Below are positions 27,330-36,646 of a DNA stretch of 64,000 bases, in pieces. Source of the DNA: Kaistia dalseonensis. GTDB taxonomy: Bacteria; Pseudomonadota; Alphaproteobacteria; Rhizobiales; Kaistiaceae. The notes under the pieces were generated by a model, which saw only the letters and a list, made by a program, of their open reading frames with translations, had not been told where the DNA came from and made no database searches. The translations under genes were made by a program, and so were the position numbers. The stretch is from NCBI RefSeq assembly GCF_030814715.1, contig NZ_JAUSVO010000007.1, positions 1-64,000 of the forward strand, written 5' to 3'. Position 1 is the first letter of the stretch. Each line of letters starts with the position of its first letter.

Positions 27330-28673
27330 ATGACCGCCATGCCTGATCAATCCCGCCTCGTCGATCGCGCCGCCGAACTCGTTGCCGCAGCGCGCCGGGC
27401 CGGCGCCGATGCCGCCGACGCCGTCGCTTTCCGCCGGATCGGTCTTTCGGTCGATGTCCGCAACGGCGCCGTCGAGGAGACGCAGCGTTCGGAAAGCGAC
27501 GAGCTGTCGCTGCGCGTCTTCATCGGCCAGCGCCATGCGAGCATTTCCACCAACGGCCTCGCCGCGGCCGACGAACTCGCCGAGCGCGCCGTCGCCATGG
27601 CGAAGGTCGCGCCGGAAGATCGCTTCGCCGGTCTCGCGCCACAGGATCGGCTGGCGAAGGAATTCCCCGATCTCGACCTGCTCGACGAGACGATCCCATC
27701 GCCGGAGCAACTGGTGGAGCGGGCCCGCCTGGCTGAGGCCGCCGCGCTCGGCGTTCCCGGCGTCAGCAAGTCCGGCGGCGCATCGGCGGGCTGGTCGCTC
27801 GGCGGCGCGGTGCTCGCCACCTCGCACGGCTTTTCCGGCTCCTATCTCGGCTCGCGCCACAGCGTGTCCGCGACCGCCATTGCCGGCGAGGGCACCGGCA
27901 TGGAGCGAGATTATGACAGCGATTCCAAGGTTCATGGCAGCGACCTGCGCGATGCCGCTTCGATCGGCAAGGTGGCGGCCGAGCGCGCCGTGCGCCGGCT
28001 CTATCCGACCCGCCTGCCGACCGGGCCGGTCAATGTCGTGTTCGATCCCCGCGTCGCTGTCTCGCTGCTCGGCCATCTCGCCGGCGCCGTGAACGGCAGC
28101 ACGATCGTGCGCAAGACCAGCTTCCTGCAGAGGGCGCTGGGCGAGCAGATCTTCGCTCCCGATATCCGCATCACCGACGATCCCCACCGCATTCGCGGCC
28201 TCGCCTCGCGCCCCTTCGATGGCGAGGGCGTGGCGGCCGAGCCGTTCGATCTGGTGAGCGAGGGCGTGCTCCGGACGTGGTTCCTCGACAGTGCCACGGC
28301 GCGGGAACTGGGCCTCGAGACCAATGGCCGGGCTGTCGGCGGCGGCAGCAACCCGCATCCGAGCGCGACCAACCTGACCCTCCTGCCGGGCCGCCAGAGC
28401 CCGCAGGAACTGCTGGCGGCGATCGGCGACGGCCTCTATGTGACCGAACTGATCGGCCATGGCGTCAATGGCGTCACGGGTGATTACAGCCGCGGCGCCG
28501 GCGGTTTCCGCATCGTGAACGGCGAGCTCGCCGAGGCAATCGGCGAGATCACCATTGCCGGTAATCTGCGCGACATGTTCAGGCGGCTGGTCGCGGCCAA
28601 CGATCTCGAATACCGCTTCGCCGTGAATGCGCCGACCGTCGCGATCGAAGGGATGACCCTTGCCGGACGGTGA
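27330..28673 (+). CDS. pmbA: TldD/PmbA family metalloprotease, PmbA (TldE) type
   Basis: PmbA is the TldE half of the TldD/TldE heterodimer, which trims unfolded peptides and matures some microcins. The 447-residue protein shows the family pattern, with VRNGAVEETQRSESDELSLRVF near the start and the FDPRVAVSLLGHL and GGGSNPHPSATNL blocks in the C-terminal half; it lacks the HExxxH zinc motif, as TldE proteins do. No tldD is in the window. It leads a tight gene string with the CysQ-like gene overlapping its end. Confidence 0.92.
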   Translation: MTAMPDQSRLVDRAAELVAAARRAGADAADAVAFRRIGLSVDVRNGAVEETQRSESDELSLRVFIGQRHASISTNGLAAADELAERAVAMAKVAPEDRFAGLAPQDRLAKEFPDLDLLDETIPSPEQLVERARLAEAAALGVPGVSKSGGASAGWSLGGAVLATSHGFSGSYLGSRHSVSATAIAGEGTGMERDYDSDSKVHGSDLRDAASIGKVAAERAVRRLYPTRLPTGPVNVVFDPRVAVSLLGHLAGAVNGSTIVRKTSFLQRALGEQIFAPDIRITDDPHRIRGLASRPFDGEGVAAEPFDLVSEGVLRTWFLDSATARELGLETNGRAVGGGSNPHPSATNLTLLPGRQSPQELLAAIGDGLYVTELIGHGVNGVTGDYSRGAGGFRIVNGELAEAIGEITIAGNLRDMFRRLVAANDLEYRFAVNAPTVAIEGMTLAGR

Positions 28674-29511
28674 TCTGCCATCGACAGTCGGCGCACCCGT
28701 AGATCGCACGGCCGACCTCGAGCTGCTCGTTGCGGCGGCGCGTGAGGCTGGGCGGATCGCGCTCGGCTTTTTCAGGAACGACCCGCGTCAGTGGACCAAA
28801 GGCGAGGATTCGCCCGTCACCGAGGCCGATATCGCCTCCGACCGCTATCTGCATGCGACGCTGACGGGCGCGCGGCCGGATTATGGCTGGCTCTCGGAGG
28901 AGACCGCCGATACGGCCGACCGCCTCGGCCGACGCCGCGTGTTCGTGGTCGATCCGATCGATGGCACGCGCGGCTTCATCGAGGGCAGCCATGACTGGTG
29001 CGTCTCGGTCGCGATCGTCGAGGATGGCTTTCCCGTCGCCGGCGCGCTGGCCGTGCCGGCGCGCGAGGAATATTATCAGGCGGTTCTGGGCGGCGGCGCC
29101 TGGCTGAATGGCGCACGTATCCATGTAGGCGCGCATCTCTCGGTCGAGGGGGCACGGGTCGCCGGCCCCATTCGCCATCTGCGCGCCTTCGCCTCGGCCG
29201 GCCTCACGGTCGCCGAACGGCTCTACACGCCCTCGCTCGCCTATCGCCTCGCCATGGTCGCGGCCGACCGGCTGGATCTGGCGACGGCGCGACCCCATGC
29301 CCATGACTGGGATCTTGCGGCAGTCGACCTTTTGGTGCACGAAGCTGGCGGAATCCTGAGGGATCTGGACGGCGCAAGGCTGCGATATAACCGGCTCGAC
29401 CCGCGTCATCCCGTGCTGATCGCCGCAACGCCGCGTCTCGCCGATGCGGTGGCGCCGCTGATCGCCGCGGCCGAGGCCAAGGCGATGTCCGCCAGTGGAT
29501 CGGCGCCCTGA
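28660..29511 (+). CDS. Inositol monophosphatase family protein, CysQ-like 3'(2'),5'-bisphosphate nucleotidase
   Basis: This 283-residue protein has the Li-sensitive phosphatase metal motifs: E80 (LSEET), DPIDGTRGF (D98, D101) and the C-terminal WDLAAVDLLVHEAGG. Members remove phosphate from inositol phosphates or from 3'-phosphoadenosine nucleotides; close alphaproteobacterial relatives are usually called CysQ, but the substrate cannot be settled here. The start is TTG 28660 with AAGGGA upstream, overlapping pmbA by 14 bases. Confidence 0.88.
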   Translation: MPDGDLPSTVGAPVDRTADLELLVAAAREAGRIALGFFRNDPRQWTKGEDSPVTEADIASDRYLHATLTGARPDYGWLSEETADTADRLGRRRVFVVDPIDGTRGFIEGSHDWCVSVAIVEDGFPVAGALAVPAREEYYQAVLGGGAWLNGARIHVGAHLSVEGARVAGPIRHLRAFASAGLTVAERLYTPSLAYRLAMVAADRLDLATARPHAHDWDLAAVDLLVHEAGGILRDLDGARLRYNRLDPRHPVLIAATPRLADAVAPLIAAAEAKAMSASGSAP

Positions 29512-29548
29512 GGCAGATTGACGTTCGGACGAAGGAGATGATGGCAAG

Positions 29549-29779
29549 ATGCCGGAGAAACAACTGCTCCACCTGGTGTTCGGTGGCGAATTGAGCGGCG
29601 TCGACGCGACGGATTTCGCCGATCTGTCAGCGCTCGATATTGTCGGCATCTATCCCAACTACAAGACAGCCTATGATGCCTGGAAGACCAAGGCGCAGAG
29701 CACGGTCGACAGCGCCCAGACGCGCTATTTCATCGTCCACCTGCACCGCCTGCTGGACCCTGAGACCGACAAGAACTGA
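29549..29779 (+). CDS. DUF4170 small protein
   Basis: A 76-residue soluble protein of the DUF4170 family, a small fold with LLHLVFGGELSG at the start and TRYFIVHLHRLLDP at the end, limited to Alphaproteobacteria as far as I know. AAGGAG lies some 12 bases before the ATG. Its function is unknown; its fixed place between a CysQ-like phosphatase and lipid A genes suggests an accessory role in envelope metabolism. Confidence 0.85.
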   Translation: MPEKQLLHLVFGGELSGVDATDFADLSALDIVGIYPNYKTAYDAWKTKAQSTVDSAQTRYFIVHLHRLLDPETDKN

Positions 29780-29783
29780 ATAG

Positions 29784-29810
29784 TCCGCCCGGCGGTCCCC
29801 GGCGGATTTT
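29784..29810 (+). terminator. Terminator-like hairpin after the DUF4170 gene
   Basis: TCCGCC (29784-29789) pairs with GGCGGA (29801-29806) and is followed by TTTT. The short U-run suggests partial termination before the acyltransferase gene 23 bases further on. Confidence 0.5.
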
Positions 29811-29832
29811 AAGGCCGCCTGTCCGGTGGCCG

Positions 29833-30594
29833 ATGGAAGGAACGAATTCGATCTTGAGTGAAGCGTCGGCGAAGAAGAGCGAGAACCGTCAGGGTCTGCT
29901 GAAGCGCATCGGGTCCTCCGATCGCACAATCAGGTTCGCCGGGCTCGCGGCCGTTGCCTATCTGAAGCTCGTGCGCCGCACGAGCTGCATCAAATTCGAC
30001 CCCGAGCGCCCGCTCGAGCGGCTCGGCGATCTGCTGCCCGGCATCATGACGATGTGGCACGGCCAGCACCTGATGGCGCCCTTCGTGCCGCACAAGGGTT
30101 TCGATCTCGCCGTGATGGTCTCGCGCCATCGCGATGGCGAGATCAATGCGATCATCGCGGAGAAGTTCGGCTATCGCACCATTCGCGCCTCGGCGGCGCG
30201 CACGCCCTCGCGCGTCATCGAGAAGGGTGGCCTGCGCGGTTTCCTGGAAATGAAGAAGGCGCTGGGGCAGGGCCTGACGGTCGCGATGACCGCCGATCTC
30301 TCCAATGCGAAATCGCGCCATGCGGGAACCGGCATCATCACGCTCGCCCGTGTTTCCGGCCGGCCGATCCTTCCGATCGCGCTCGCCACCAGCCGGCGCC
30401 TCGTGCTGAAAAACTGGGATCGCACGACGATCAACCTGCCCTTCAGCAAGGGCGCCTGCATCTTCGGCGAGCCGGTCTTCGTGCCGGGCGATGCCGACGA
30501 GCAAATGCAGGAAGAAAAGCGGCTCGAGCTCGAGCACGAGCTGAACCGCATCACGGATCTCGCCTATGCGCGCGTCGGCGGGCGCGATGTTTGA
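29833..30594 (+). CDS. DUF374 lysophospholipid acyltransferase family protein
   Basis: The 253-residue protein matches DUF374, an LPLAT-related family with MTMWHGQHLMAPF (histidine-containing block) and MTADLSNAKSRHAGTGIITLAR. Members sit in lipid A gene clusters of Alphaproteobacteria. A role in adding an acyl chain to lipid A or a precursor, in place of LpxL/LpxM, is a reasonable inference; no direct proof is in the sequence. Its end overlaps waaA by 8 bases. Confidence 0.85.
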   Translation: MEGTNSILSEASAKKSENRQGLLKRIGSSDRTIRFAGLAAVAYLKLVRRTSCIKFDPERPLERLGDLLPGIMTMWHGQHLMAPFVPHKGFDLAVMVSRHRDGEINAIIAEKFGYRTIRASAARTPSRVIEKGGLRGFLEMKKALGQGLTVAMTADLSNAKSRHAGTGIITLARVSGRPILPIALATSRRLVLKNWDRTTINLPFSKGACIFGEPVFVPGDADEQMQEEKRLELEHELNRITDLAYARVGGRDV

Positions 30595-31918
30595 GGCCTC
30601 CGGCGGCCCGCTCCTTCTCGCCTATCGCCTTGCCGGCTATGCCGCCTTGCCGGTGGTGCCGTTCCTGCTCGCCTATCGCACCGCCAAGGGCAAGGAAGAG
30701 CGCGCGCGGCGCGACGAGCGCTATGGCCGCGCCTCGATCAACCGCCCGGCCGGCCCGCTGGTCTGGGTCCATGCGGCAAGCGTCGGCGAGACCAATGCCG
30801 TGCTGCCGCTCGTCAAGCGGATCGTCGACGAAGGGCTGAACGTGCTCTTCACCACCGTGACGGTGACGAGCGCGGCGGTCGCCGCCAAGCGCTTGCCGCG
30901 CGGCGCATTTCACCAGTTCTCGCCGCTTGACCTGACCCCCTTCGTCGACCGCTTTCTCGATTATTGGAAGCCCGATATCGCGATATCGGTCGAATCCGAG
31001 ATCTGGCCCGGCATGATGAGCGGGCTCGCCCGGCGCGGCATTCCGCAGATTTTTGTCAATGCGCGCATGTCGGAGCGCTCGTTCACGCGCTGGGACAAGC
31101 TCGGCCGCGCGGTGAGCCCGCTCTTCTCGCGCGTATCGCTGGCGCTCGCGCAGAGCGATGGCGACGGCGAGCGCCTCGCCGCGCTCGGCATGAAGCAGGT
31201 CCGCGTCACGGGCAATCTGAAATTCGACGTGCCGCCGCCCTATGCCTCTCCCGAGGCGGTTTCGGCTTTCGCAGCCCATATTGCCGGCCGGTCGGTCTTC
31301 GTTGCCGCCAGCACCCATCCGGGCGAGGAAGAGGTCGTCGCCGCGGCGCATCGCGTGCTGCGTCATCGCCGTCGCGAATTGCTGACCATCATCGTGCCGC
31401 GCCATCCCGTGCGCGGGGCTGAGATTCGCGAGCAACTGCTGCAGCGCGGCCTCGTGGTCGCGACCCGCAGCCTCGACGAGCCCGTCACCCCGGAAACGGA
31501 TATCTATCTCGCCGATACGCTGGGCGAGATCGGCCTTTTCTACCGCGTCGCCCCGGTCGCCTTCATCGGCGGCACGCTGGTGCCGATCGGCGGCCACAAT
31601 CCTATCGAGCCGGCGCAGCTCAACGCCGCGATCCTGCACGGGCCGCATGTCCACAACGCCGCCGAGATCTATGCCGCGCTCGATCGCTCCGGCCGCGCCG
31701 AGCTGGTGCGCGGTTCCGAGGAGCTCGCGAGCATCCTCGACGAACTCTTCGCCGACCCGACCGCGATGCAGCGCCGCGCCGCCAAGGCGGCCGAAGCGAT
31801 CGCGCCTTATACCGGCGCGCTCGACGCGACGATGAAGTCGCTGATACCCTATATCCAGCCGCTGGCGATCGCCGCGCGGCTGCGGGACCGCGAGGAGCGG
31901 GCAGGGGGCAAGCGATGA
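30587..31918 (+). CDS. waaA: 3-deoxy-D-manno-octulosonic acid (Kdo) transferase
   Basis: WaaA (KdtA) transfers Kdo from CMP-Kdo to lipid IVA in the inner membrane. The 443-residue GT30 protein has an N-terminal membrane anchor, WVHAASVGETNAVLPL with the catalytic-region Glu, ESEIWPGMM, and the CMP-binding GGTLVPIGGHNPIEPA. ATG 30587 overlaps the DUF374 gene; a start seven codons upstream is also open. The stop codon overlaps lpxK (ATGA), so the two lipid A genes are translated together. Confidence 0.95.
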   Translation: MFEASGGPLLLAYRLAGYAALPVVPFLLAYRTAKGKEERARRDERYGRASINRPAGPLVWVHAASVGETNAVLPLVKRIVDEGLNVLFTTVTVTSAAVAAKRLPRGAFHQFSPLDLTPFVDRFLDYWKPDIAISVESEIWPGMMSGLARRGIPQIFVNARMSERSFTRWDKLGRAVSPLFSRVSLALAQSDGDGERLAALGMKQVRVTGNLKFDVPPPYASPEAVSAFAAHIAGRSVFVAASTHPGEEEVVAAAHRVLRHRRRELLTIIVPRHPVRGAEIREQLLQRGLVVATRSLDEPVTPETDIYLADTLGEIGLFYRVAPVAFIGGTLVPIGGHNPIEPAQLNAAILHGPHVHNAAEIYAALDRSGRAELVRGSEELASILDELFADPTAMQRRAAKAAEAIAPYTGALDATMKSLIPYIQPLAIAARLRDREERAGGKR

Positions 31919-32934
31919 AGTGGCAGGCGCCGCGCTTCTGGTGGCGGCAGCGCAGCTCGCTGCCGGCCCTGGCGCTTGCGCCCGTCGCGGCGCTCTGGTC
32001 GGCGGTTGCCGGCCGTCGCATGCGGCGCGCGCCCTCGGCCCGCGCATCCGTCCCGGTCATCTGCGTCGGCAATTTCGTCGTCGGCGGTGCCGGCAAGACG
32101 CCGACCGCGCTGGCGCTCGCCCGCATCTGCATGGGCCTCGGCCTCGCGCCCGGCTTCCTGACGCGCGGCTATGGCGGCTCGGCGCGCGAGCCGCTCATGG
32201 TCGACCGCAAGCTGCACGATGCCGCGCGGGTCGGCGATGAGGCGCTGTTGCTCGCCGAAGCCGGGCCCGTAGTGGTCTCGCCGGATCGTCCGGCCGGATT
32301 GCCGCTGCTTCAGCGCGCCGGCGTCGATATCATCATCATGGATGACGGCTTCCAGAATCCAGCCCTCGCCAAGGATCTGGCGCTCCTCGTCGTTGATGGC
32401 GCGACCGGCATCGGCAATGGCTGGGTCATGCCGTCAGGCCCGCTGCGCGCGCCGCTCCGCACGCAGCTCGCCCGCGCCGACGCGCTCGTCATTGTCGGCC
32501 CCGGCGAGCCGGGCGACCGGATGCTGCGCCGTGGCGCGCGGGCCGGGCGGCCGGTGTTGCGCGCCCGCCTGATGCCGGCGCTGCAGCGCGACTGGGGCAC
32601 GGAGCCCTATCTCGCCTTTGCCGGCATCGGCCGGCCGGAGAAATTCTTCAATTCGCTCGACCGGGCCGGCGCGCCGATCGGCGATGTGAAGGCCTTTCCC
32701 GATCATTACGTCTATACCGCCGAAGACGCCCGCATGCTGCTCGGCCGGGCCGAGACCGAGGGCCTGAGGCTGATCACCACCGCCAAGGATTTCGCCCGCT
32801 TGAGCCGGGCGGAGGGTGAAGTCGCGCGGCTGCGGCAATGGACCGAGGTCTTCGAGGTCCGCATGGTGTTCGAAAATGAGGAACTGCTGGCGAGCCTGAT
32901 CACCGCCGTCATGCGGCGCGCCAGCCCACGCTGA
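31915..32934 (+). CDS. lpxK: Tetraacyldisaccharide 4'-kinase
   Basis: LpxK phosphorylates the 4' position of the lipid A disaccharide using ATP. The 339-residue protein has the Walker A GGAGKTPT at 57-64, the LTRGYGG block after it, and the catalytic MDDGFQNP motif. It has an N-terminal membrane-contacting segment. It directly follows waaA with a 4-base overlap, so consecutive Raetz-pathway steps are coupled. Confidence 0.96.
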   Translation: MKWQAPRFWWRQRSSLPALALAPVAALWSAVAGRRMRRAPSARASVPVICVGNFVVGGAGKTPTALALARICMGLGLAPGFLTRGYGGSAREPLMVDRKLHDAARVGDEALLLAEAGPVVVSPDRPAGLPLLQRAGVDIIIMDDGFQNPALAKDLALLVVDGATGIGNGWVMPSGPLRAPLRTQLARADALVIVGPGEPGDRMLRRGARAGRPVLRARLMPALQRDWGTEPYLAFAGIGRPEKFFNSLDRAGAPIGDVKAFPDHYVYTAEDARMLLGRAETEGLRLITTAKDFARLSRAEGEVARLRQWTEVFEVRMVFENEELLASLITAVMRRASPR

Positions 32935-32969
32935 CGAGCGAAGGCTATCGGCTCGCAGCTTCGCGACGT

Positions 32970-33188
32970 TCAGACGAGGCCGAGGGCCTTGTGCCGCGCG
33001 AGCGAGGTCGCGGGATCCGCATAGGCTTCCTGATGCGCGACGTTCCAGTAGCGCAGTTCGTCGAGCGGGATCGGAACGCCGGTGACGGCGCAACGCACGA
33101 ACGACCCTGGCGAAAGGATCTGATAATCGCCGTCGAGATAGCGAAGACGCGCTTCGCCGCCGCGGCCCGAAGGTTCCATACGGTTCAT
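32970..33188 (-). CDS. DUF2093 small protein
   Basis: This 72-residue protein has the conserved RYLDGDYQILSPGSFVRCAVTG and LRYWNVAHQEAYA of DUF2093, a family nearly limited to Alphaproteobacteria with no known role. It converges on lpxK and lies downstream of mutL on the same strand, 55 bases after it, so it may be part of the mutL transcript. Confidence 0.85.
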   Translation of the reverse strand: MNRMEPSGRGGEARLRYLDGDYQILSPGSFVRCAVTGVPIPLDELRYWNVAHQEAYADPATSLARHKALGLV

Positions 33189-33243
33189 GGTCTCTATATC
33201 GTCCGAAACCGGCCGCCTTGCAACGTCGCTCTTGCAATCGCGC

Positions 33244-35085
33244 TCAGCGTCGGCCGAACAGTCTTTCTATGTCGGAGAGCTTGAGCTCGACATAGGTCGG
33301 CCGGCCGTGATTGCACTGGCCCGAGCCGGGCGTCGCTTCCATCTCGCGCAGCAGCGCATCCATCTCTTCCGGGCGCAGCTTGCGTCCGGCGCGCACCGAG
33401 CCATGGCAGGCCATGGTCGCCGCCACATGGTCGAGCTTCTCGCGCAGCCGCGTCGTCTCGTCCCATTCGGCGAGGTCGTCGGCGAGATCGGTCAAAAGGG
33501 CGCGCGCATCGATGTCGCCCAGCAAAGCCGGCGTCTCGCGAATCGCGATCGCGCCCGGGCCGAAGCCCTCGATGACGAGGCCGACCTCGGCGAGTTCGTC
33601 GGCCCGGCGCAGTAGGCGGGCGACATCTTCCTCCGGCAGGTCGACGACATCGGGGATGAGCAGGATCTGCCGCGCGACGCCCGCGCGGGCGAGCGCCGTC
33701 TTCAGCCGCTCATAGACCAGTCGTTCATGCGCCGCGTGCTGGTCGACGATGACGAGGCCGTCATCAGTCTGCGCGATCACATAGGTGGCGTGCACCTGCG
33801 CCCGCGCGGCGCCGAGCGGCCGGCTGGTATTGTCGGTTTCGAGCGGCTGGTTGGCGCGGGCATCGGCGGAGGGGCGGTCGATCGCCTCGAAGCGCGCCTG
33901 CGGCTCCGCAAAGCCCGGCTGGTAGGCCGCTGTCTGGTAGGCGCCCGGCTCGTAGGAGGGCGCCGCGGCGGCGCCGCCCAACGGCCCGCGCCAGCTTGGC
34001 GCCGGCGCCACATTGGCGAAGGAGCGATAGCCGGAGGCAGCACCCGGCCGGAAGGCGGCGACCGTCGCGCTCGCGCCCGTCGAGGTGGCGCGGTGCCCGG
34101 CCTGGTGGATCGACTGCCGCAGCGCGCCGACGATCAGCCCGCGCACGAGGCCGGGATCGCGGAAGCGCACATCGGACTTGGCGGGATGAACGTTGACGTC
34201 GACCTCGTGCGGATCGAGCGTGACCGAAAGTGCCGCGACCGGATGGCGATCGCGCGACATGACATCGGCATAGCCCGCGCGGAGCGCGCCGAGCAGCAGC
34301 TTGTCGCGCACCGGGCGCCCGTTCACGAACAGGAATTGCTGCAACCCGTTGGCGCGGTGGAAGGTCGGCAGCCCGGCATGGCCGGACAGGCGCACGCCGG
34401 CGCGTTCCGCCTCGATCGGCATGGCGTTTTCGGCGAATTCCGCGCCGAGGACCTGGCGCAGCCGGTCGGCGAAGGCGTCGTCGCCGGAAACGGCGGGATA
34501 GTCGATCGCGCTGCGGTCGCTGCCGGTCAGCGCGAAACGCACCTCCGGATGCGCCATGGCGAGGCGCTTGACGACATCGGTGATCGCCGTTCCCTCGGCG
34601 CGCTCGCCTTTCAGGAATTTGAGCCGCGCGGGCGTCGCGAAGAAGAGATCCGTGACCTCGACCCGCGTTCCCTGGGATAGGCCCGTCGGGCGCGCTTCAT
34701 GGACATGCCCGCCCTCGACGACGATTTCCCAGCCATGCGGCTCCGAGGCGTGGCGCGAGGCGATGGAAAGCCGCGCCACCGCGCCAATCGAGGCGAGCGC
34801 CTCGCCGCGAAAGCCGAGCGTGCGAATATCGAGCAGATCGTCGACGAGCTTCGACGTGCAATGCCGGTCGATGGCGAGCGCGAGATCCTCCCGCGTCATT
34901 CCCGAGCCATCGTCGATGACGCGAATCAGCGACGTACCGCCGCCGGCCGTGACGATCTCGATCCGCTTCGCGCCGGCATCGATCGCGTTCTCGACCAGTT
35001 CCTTGACGACGCTCGCCGGCCGCTCGACCACCTCGCCGGCGGCAATGCGGTTGATCACGGTCTCGGAAAGGCGGCGAACGGTCAT
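33244..35085 (-). CDS. mutL: DNA mismatch repair protein MutL
   Basis: MutL couples mismatch recognition by MutS to strand removal. The N-terminal GHKL ATPase has [14 protein letters not shown] and DDGSGM; a variable linker (~350-440) joins the C-terminal dimer domain, with [15 protein letters not shown] and [12 protein letters not shown]. No DQHA(x)2E(x)4E endonuclease motif of active-nickase MutL proteins is complete ([15 protein letters not shown] is present). The start could be 35085 (MTVRRL) or 35100; neither has a clear ribosome site. At about 613 residues the length is usual for the family. Confidence 0.95.
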   Translation of the reverse strand: MTVRRLSETVINRIAAGEVVERPASVVKELVENAIDAGAKRIEIVTAGGGTSLIRVIDDGSGMTREDLALAIDRHCTSKLVDDLLDIRTLGFRGEALASIGAVARLSIASRHASEPHGWEIVVEGGHVHEARPTGLSQGTRVEVTDLFFATPARLKFLKGERAEGTAITDVVKRLAMAHPEVRFALTGSDRSAIDYPAVSGDDAFADRLRQVLGAEFAENAMPIEAERAGVRLSGHAGLPTFHRANGLQQFLFVNGRPVRDKLLLGALRAGYADVMSRDRHPVAALSVTLDPHEVDVNVHPAKSDVRFRDPGLVRGLIVGALRQSIHQAGHRATSTGASATVAAFRPGAASGYRSFANVAPAPSWRGPLGGAAAAPSYEPGAYQTAAYQPGFAEPQARFEAIDRPSADARANQPLETDNTSRPLGAARAQVHATYVIAQTDDGLVIVDQHAAHERLVYERLKTALARAGVARQILLIPDVVDLPEEDVARLLRRADELAEVGLVIEGFGPGAIAIRETPALLGDIDARALLTDLADDLAEWDETTRLREKLDHVAATMACHGSVRAGRKLRPEEMDALLREMEATPGSGQCNHGRPTYVELKLSDIERLFGRR

Positions 35086-35176
35086 GGGTCGGGCAGTCAT
35101 GGGCACGATCTTGATGTTGACCTTCGACCTTGCCGGATTCGCACCCCTGGGGGAAGGGCGGGCAGCCGCCCCCGCC

Positions 35177-36466
35177 TCAAACCTCGCGCGTGATCGCCCG
35201 CCAGCCAATATCGGAGCGGCAGAAGCCGTCCGGCCAGTCGATCGCGGCGACCGCCTGGTAGGCGCGCTTCTGCGCCTCAGCCACGGTGGCGCCGAGCGCC
35301 GTCACATTGAGCACGCGCCCGCCATTGGCGACCAGCACGCCGTCCTTCAGCGCCGTGCCGGCATGGAACACCTTGGTGCCGATGAACGCGTCCGCCGCCT
35401 CGATGCCGCCGATCGGCGTGCCCTTCTCATAGTTGCCGGGATAGCCCTTCGCCGCCATGACGACGGTGAGCGCGGGCTCCTCGCGCCATTCCGGCGCGAT
35501 GCCTTCAAGCCGGCCCTCGGCTGCGGCGAGCAGGATCTCGAGCAGGTCGCTCGCAAGCCGCATCATCAGCACCTGGCATTCGGGATCGCCGAAGCGGACA
35601 TTATATTCGATGAGCTCAGGGCCCTTGCGCGTGATCATCAGCCCGGCATAGAGCACGCCCTTGAACGGCGCGCCGCGCGCGGCCATCGCCGCGACCGTGG
35701 GATTGATGATCTCGGCCATGGTGCGGTCGATCAGCGCCTGCGTCATGATCGGCGCCGGCGAATAGGCGCCCATGCCGCCGGTATTGGGGCCGGTATCGCC
35801 GTCGCCGACGCGCTTGTGGTCCTGCGCGGTTGCAAGCGGGATCGCCGTCTTGCCGTCGCAGATCGCGAAGAAGCTTGCCTCCTCGCCGACGAGGCATTCC
35901 TCGATGACGACTTCAGCGCCGGCTGCTCCGAACGCTCCATCGAAGCAGGCGTCGATCGCGGCATGCGCCTCGTCCAGCGTCTCGGCCACGACCACGCCCT
36001 TGCCGGCGGCGATGCCATCGGCCTTGACGACGATCGGCGCGCCCATCTCGCTCGCATAGGCGCGCGCCGGAGCCGCCTCGGTGAAGCGGCGATAGGCGGC
36101 GGTCGGGATGCCGGCCTCGGTGCAGAGATCCTTGGTGTAACCCTTCGACCCTTCGAGCTGGGCCGCCTGCTGCGTCGGGCCGAAGGCCTTGATGCCGGCC
36201 TTCTCGAGCGCATCGACGAGACCGGCGACGAGCGGCGCCTCGGGCCCCACGACGACGAGCCGCACGGCATTCTTGCGGCAGAAGCCGATCACGGCCGGAA
36301 AATCATAGGGATCGAGCTCGACCAGGCTCGCGCATTCGCCAATGCCCGGATTGCCCGGCGCGGCGAAGAGCCGATCGAGCCTCGGCGACTTCCGAAGCGC
36401 CCAGGCCAAAGCATGCTCGCGCCCGCCCGAGCCGATGAGAAGAACATTGATCCGCGATTGAGCCAT
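35177..36466 (-). CDS. purD: Phosphoribosylamine-glycine ligase
   Basis: PurD joins glycine to phosphoribosylamine in purine synthesis, using ATP. The 429-residue ATP-grasp protein starts with [16 protein letters not shown] and has GPEAPL, the [15 protein letters not shown] lysine-binding block, and [12 protein letters not shown]. It lies about 90 bases upstream of mutL on the same strand and divergent from ubiA. The purine gene purC lies 2 kb away on the opposite strand but not in an operon. Confidence 0.97.
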   Translation of the reverse strand: MAQSRINVLLIGSGGREHALAWALRKSPRLDRLFAAPGNPGIGECASLVELDPYDFPAVIGFCRKNAVRLVVVGPEAPLVAGLVDALEKAGIKAFGPTQQAAQLEGSKGYTKDLCTEAGIPTAAYRRFTEAAPARAYASEMGAPIVVKADGIAAGKGVVVAETLDEAHAAIDACFDGAFGAAGAEVVIEECLVGEEASFFAICDGKTAIPLATAQDHKRVGDGDTGPNTGGMGAYSPAPIMTQALIDRTMAEIINPTVAAMAARGAPFKGVLYAGLMITRKGPELIEYNVRFGDPECQVLMMRLASDLLEILLAAAEGRLEGIAPEWREEPALTVVMAAKGYPGNYEKGTPIGGIEAADAFIGTKVFHAGTALKDGVLVANGGRVLNVTALGATVAEAQKRAYQAVAAIDWPDGFCRSDIGWRAITREV

Positions 36467-36646
36467 GGTCCGGTCCGATTGAATTGCCCGCGCCGCTTAG
36501 CAAGCGGGGGCGGGAATGTCGAATCCCGGCAAGAACCAGGCCGGATCGAGCGCGGGAGAGAAGCGCGTGCCGAAGTCACATCGCGACGCCCTGAGGGCGG
36601 TGCTATAGTCCGTACCATCGCGATGACCATCACGGATTTTGTTCCC

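Noticed and set aside
33244..35085. Possible MutL endonuclease motif ([15 protein letters not shown])
   Set aside because: This stretch occurs in most MutL proteins including those without nuclease activity; the complete DQHA(x)2E(x)4E spacing with the other conserved zinc-site motifs was not established.
34556..36646. A long plus-strand frame in phase with ubiA, antisense to purD and mutL, giving a reading of over 1000 residues
   Set aside because: The upstream part has no family pattern; it mirrors the codon structure of two real genes on the other strand. GC-rich DNA often leaves such frames open. UbiA proteins start near 36647.
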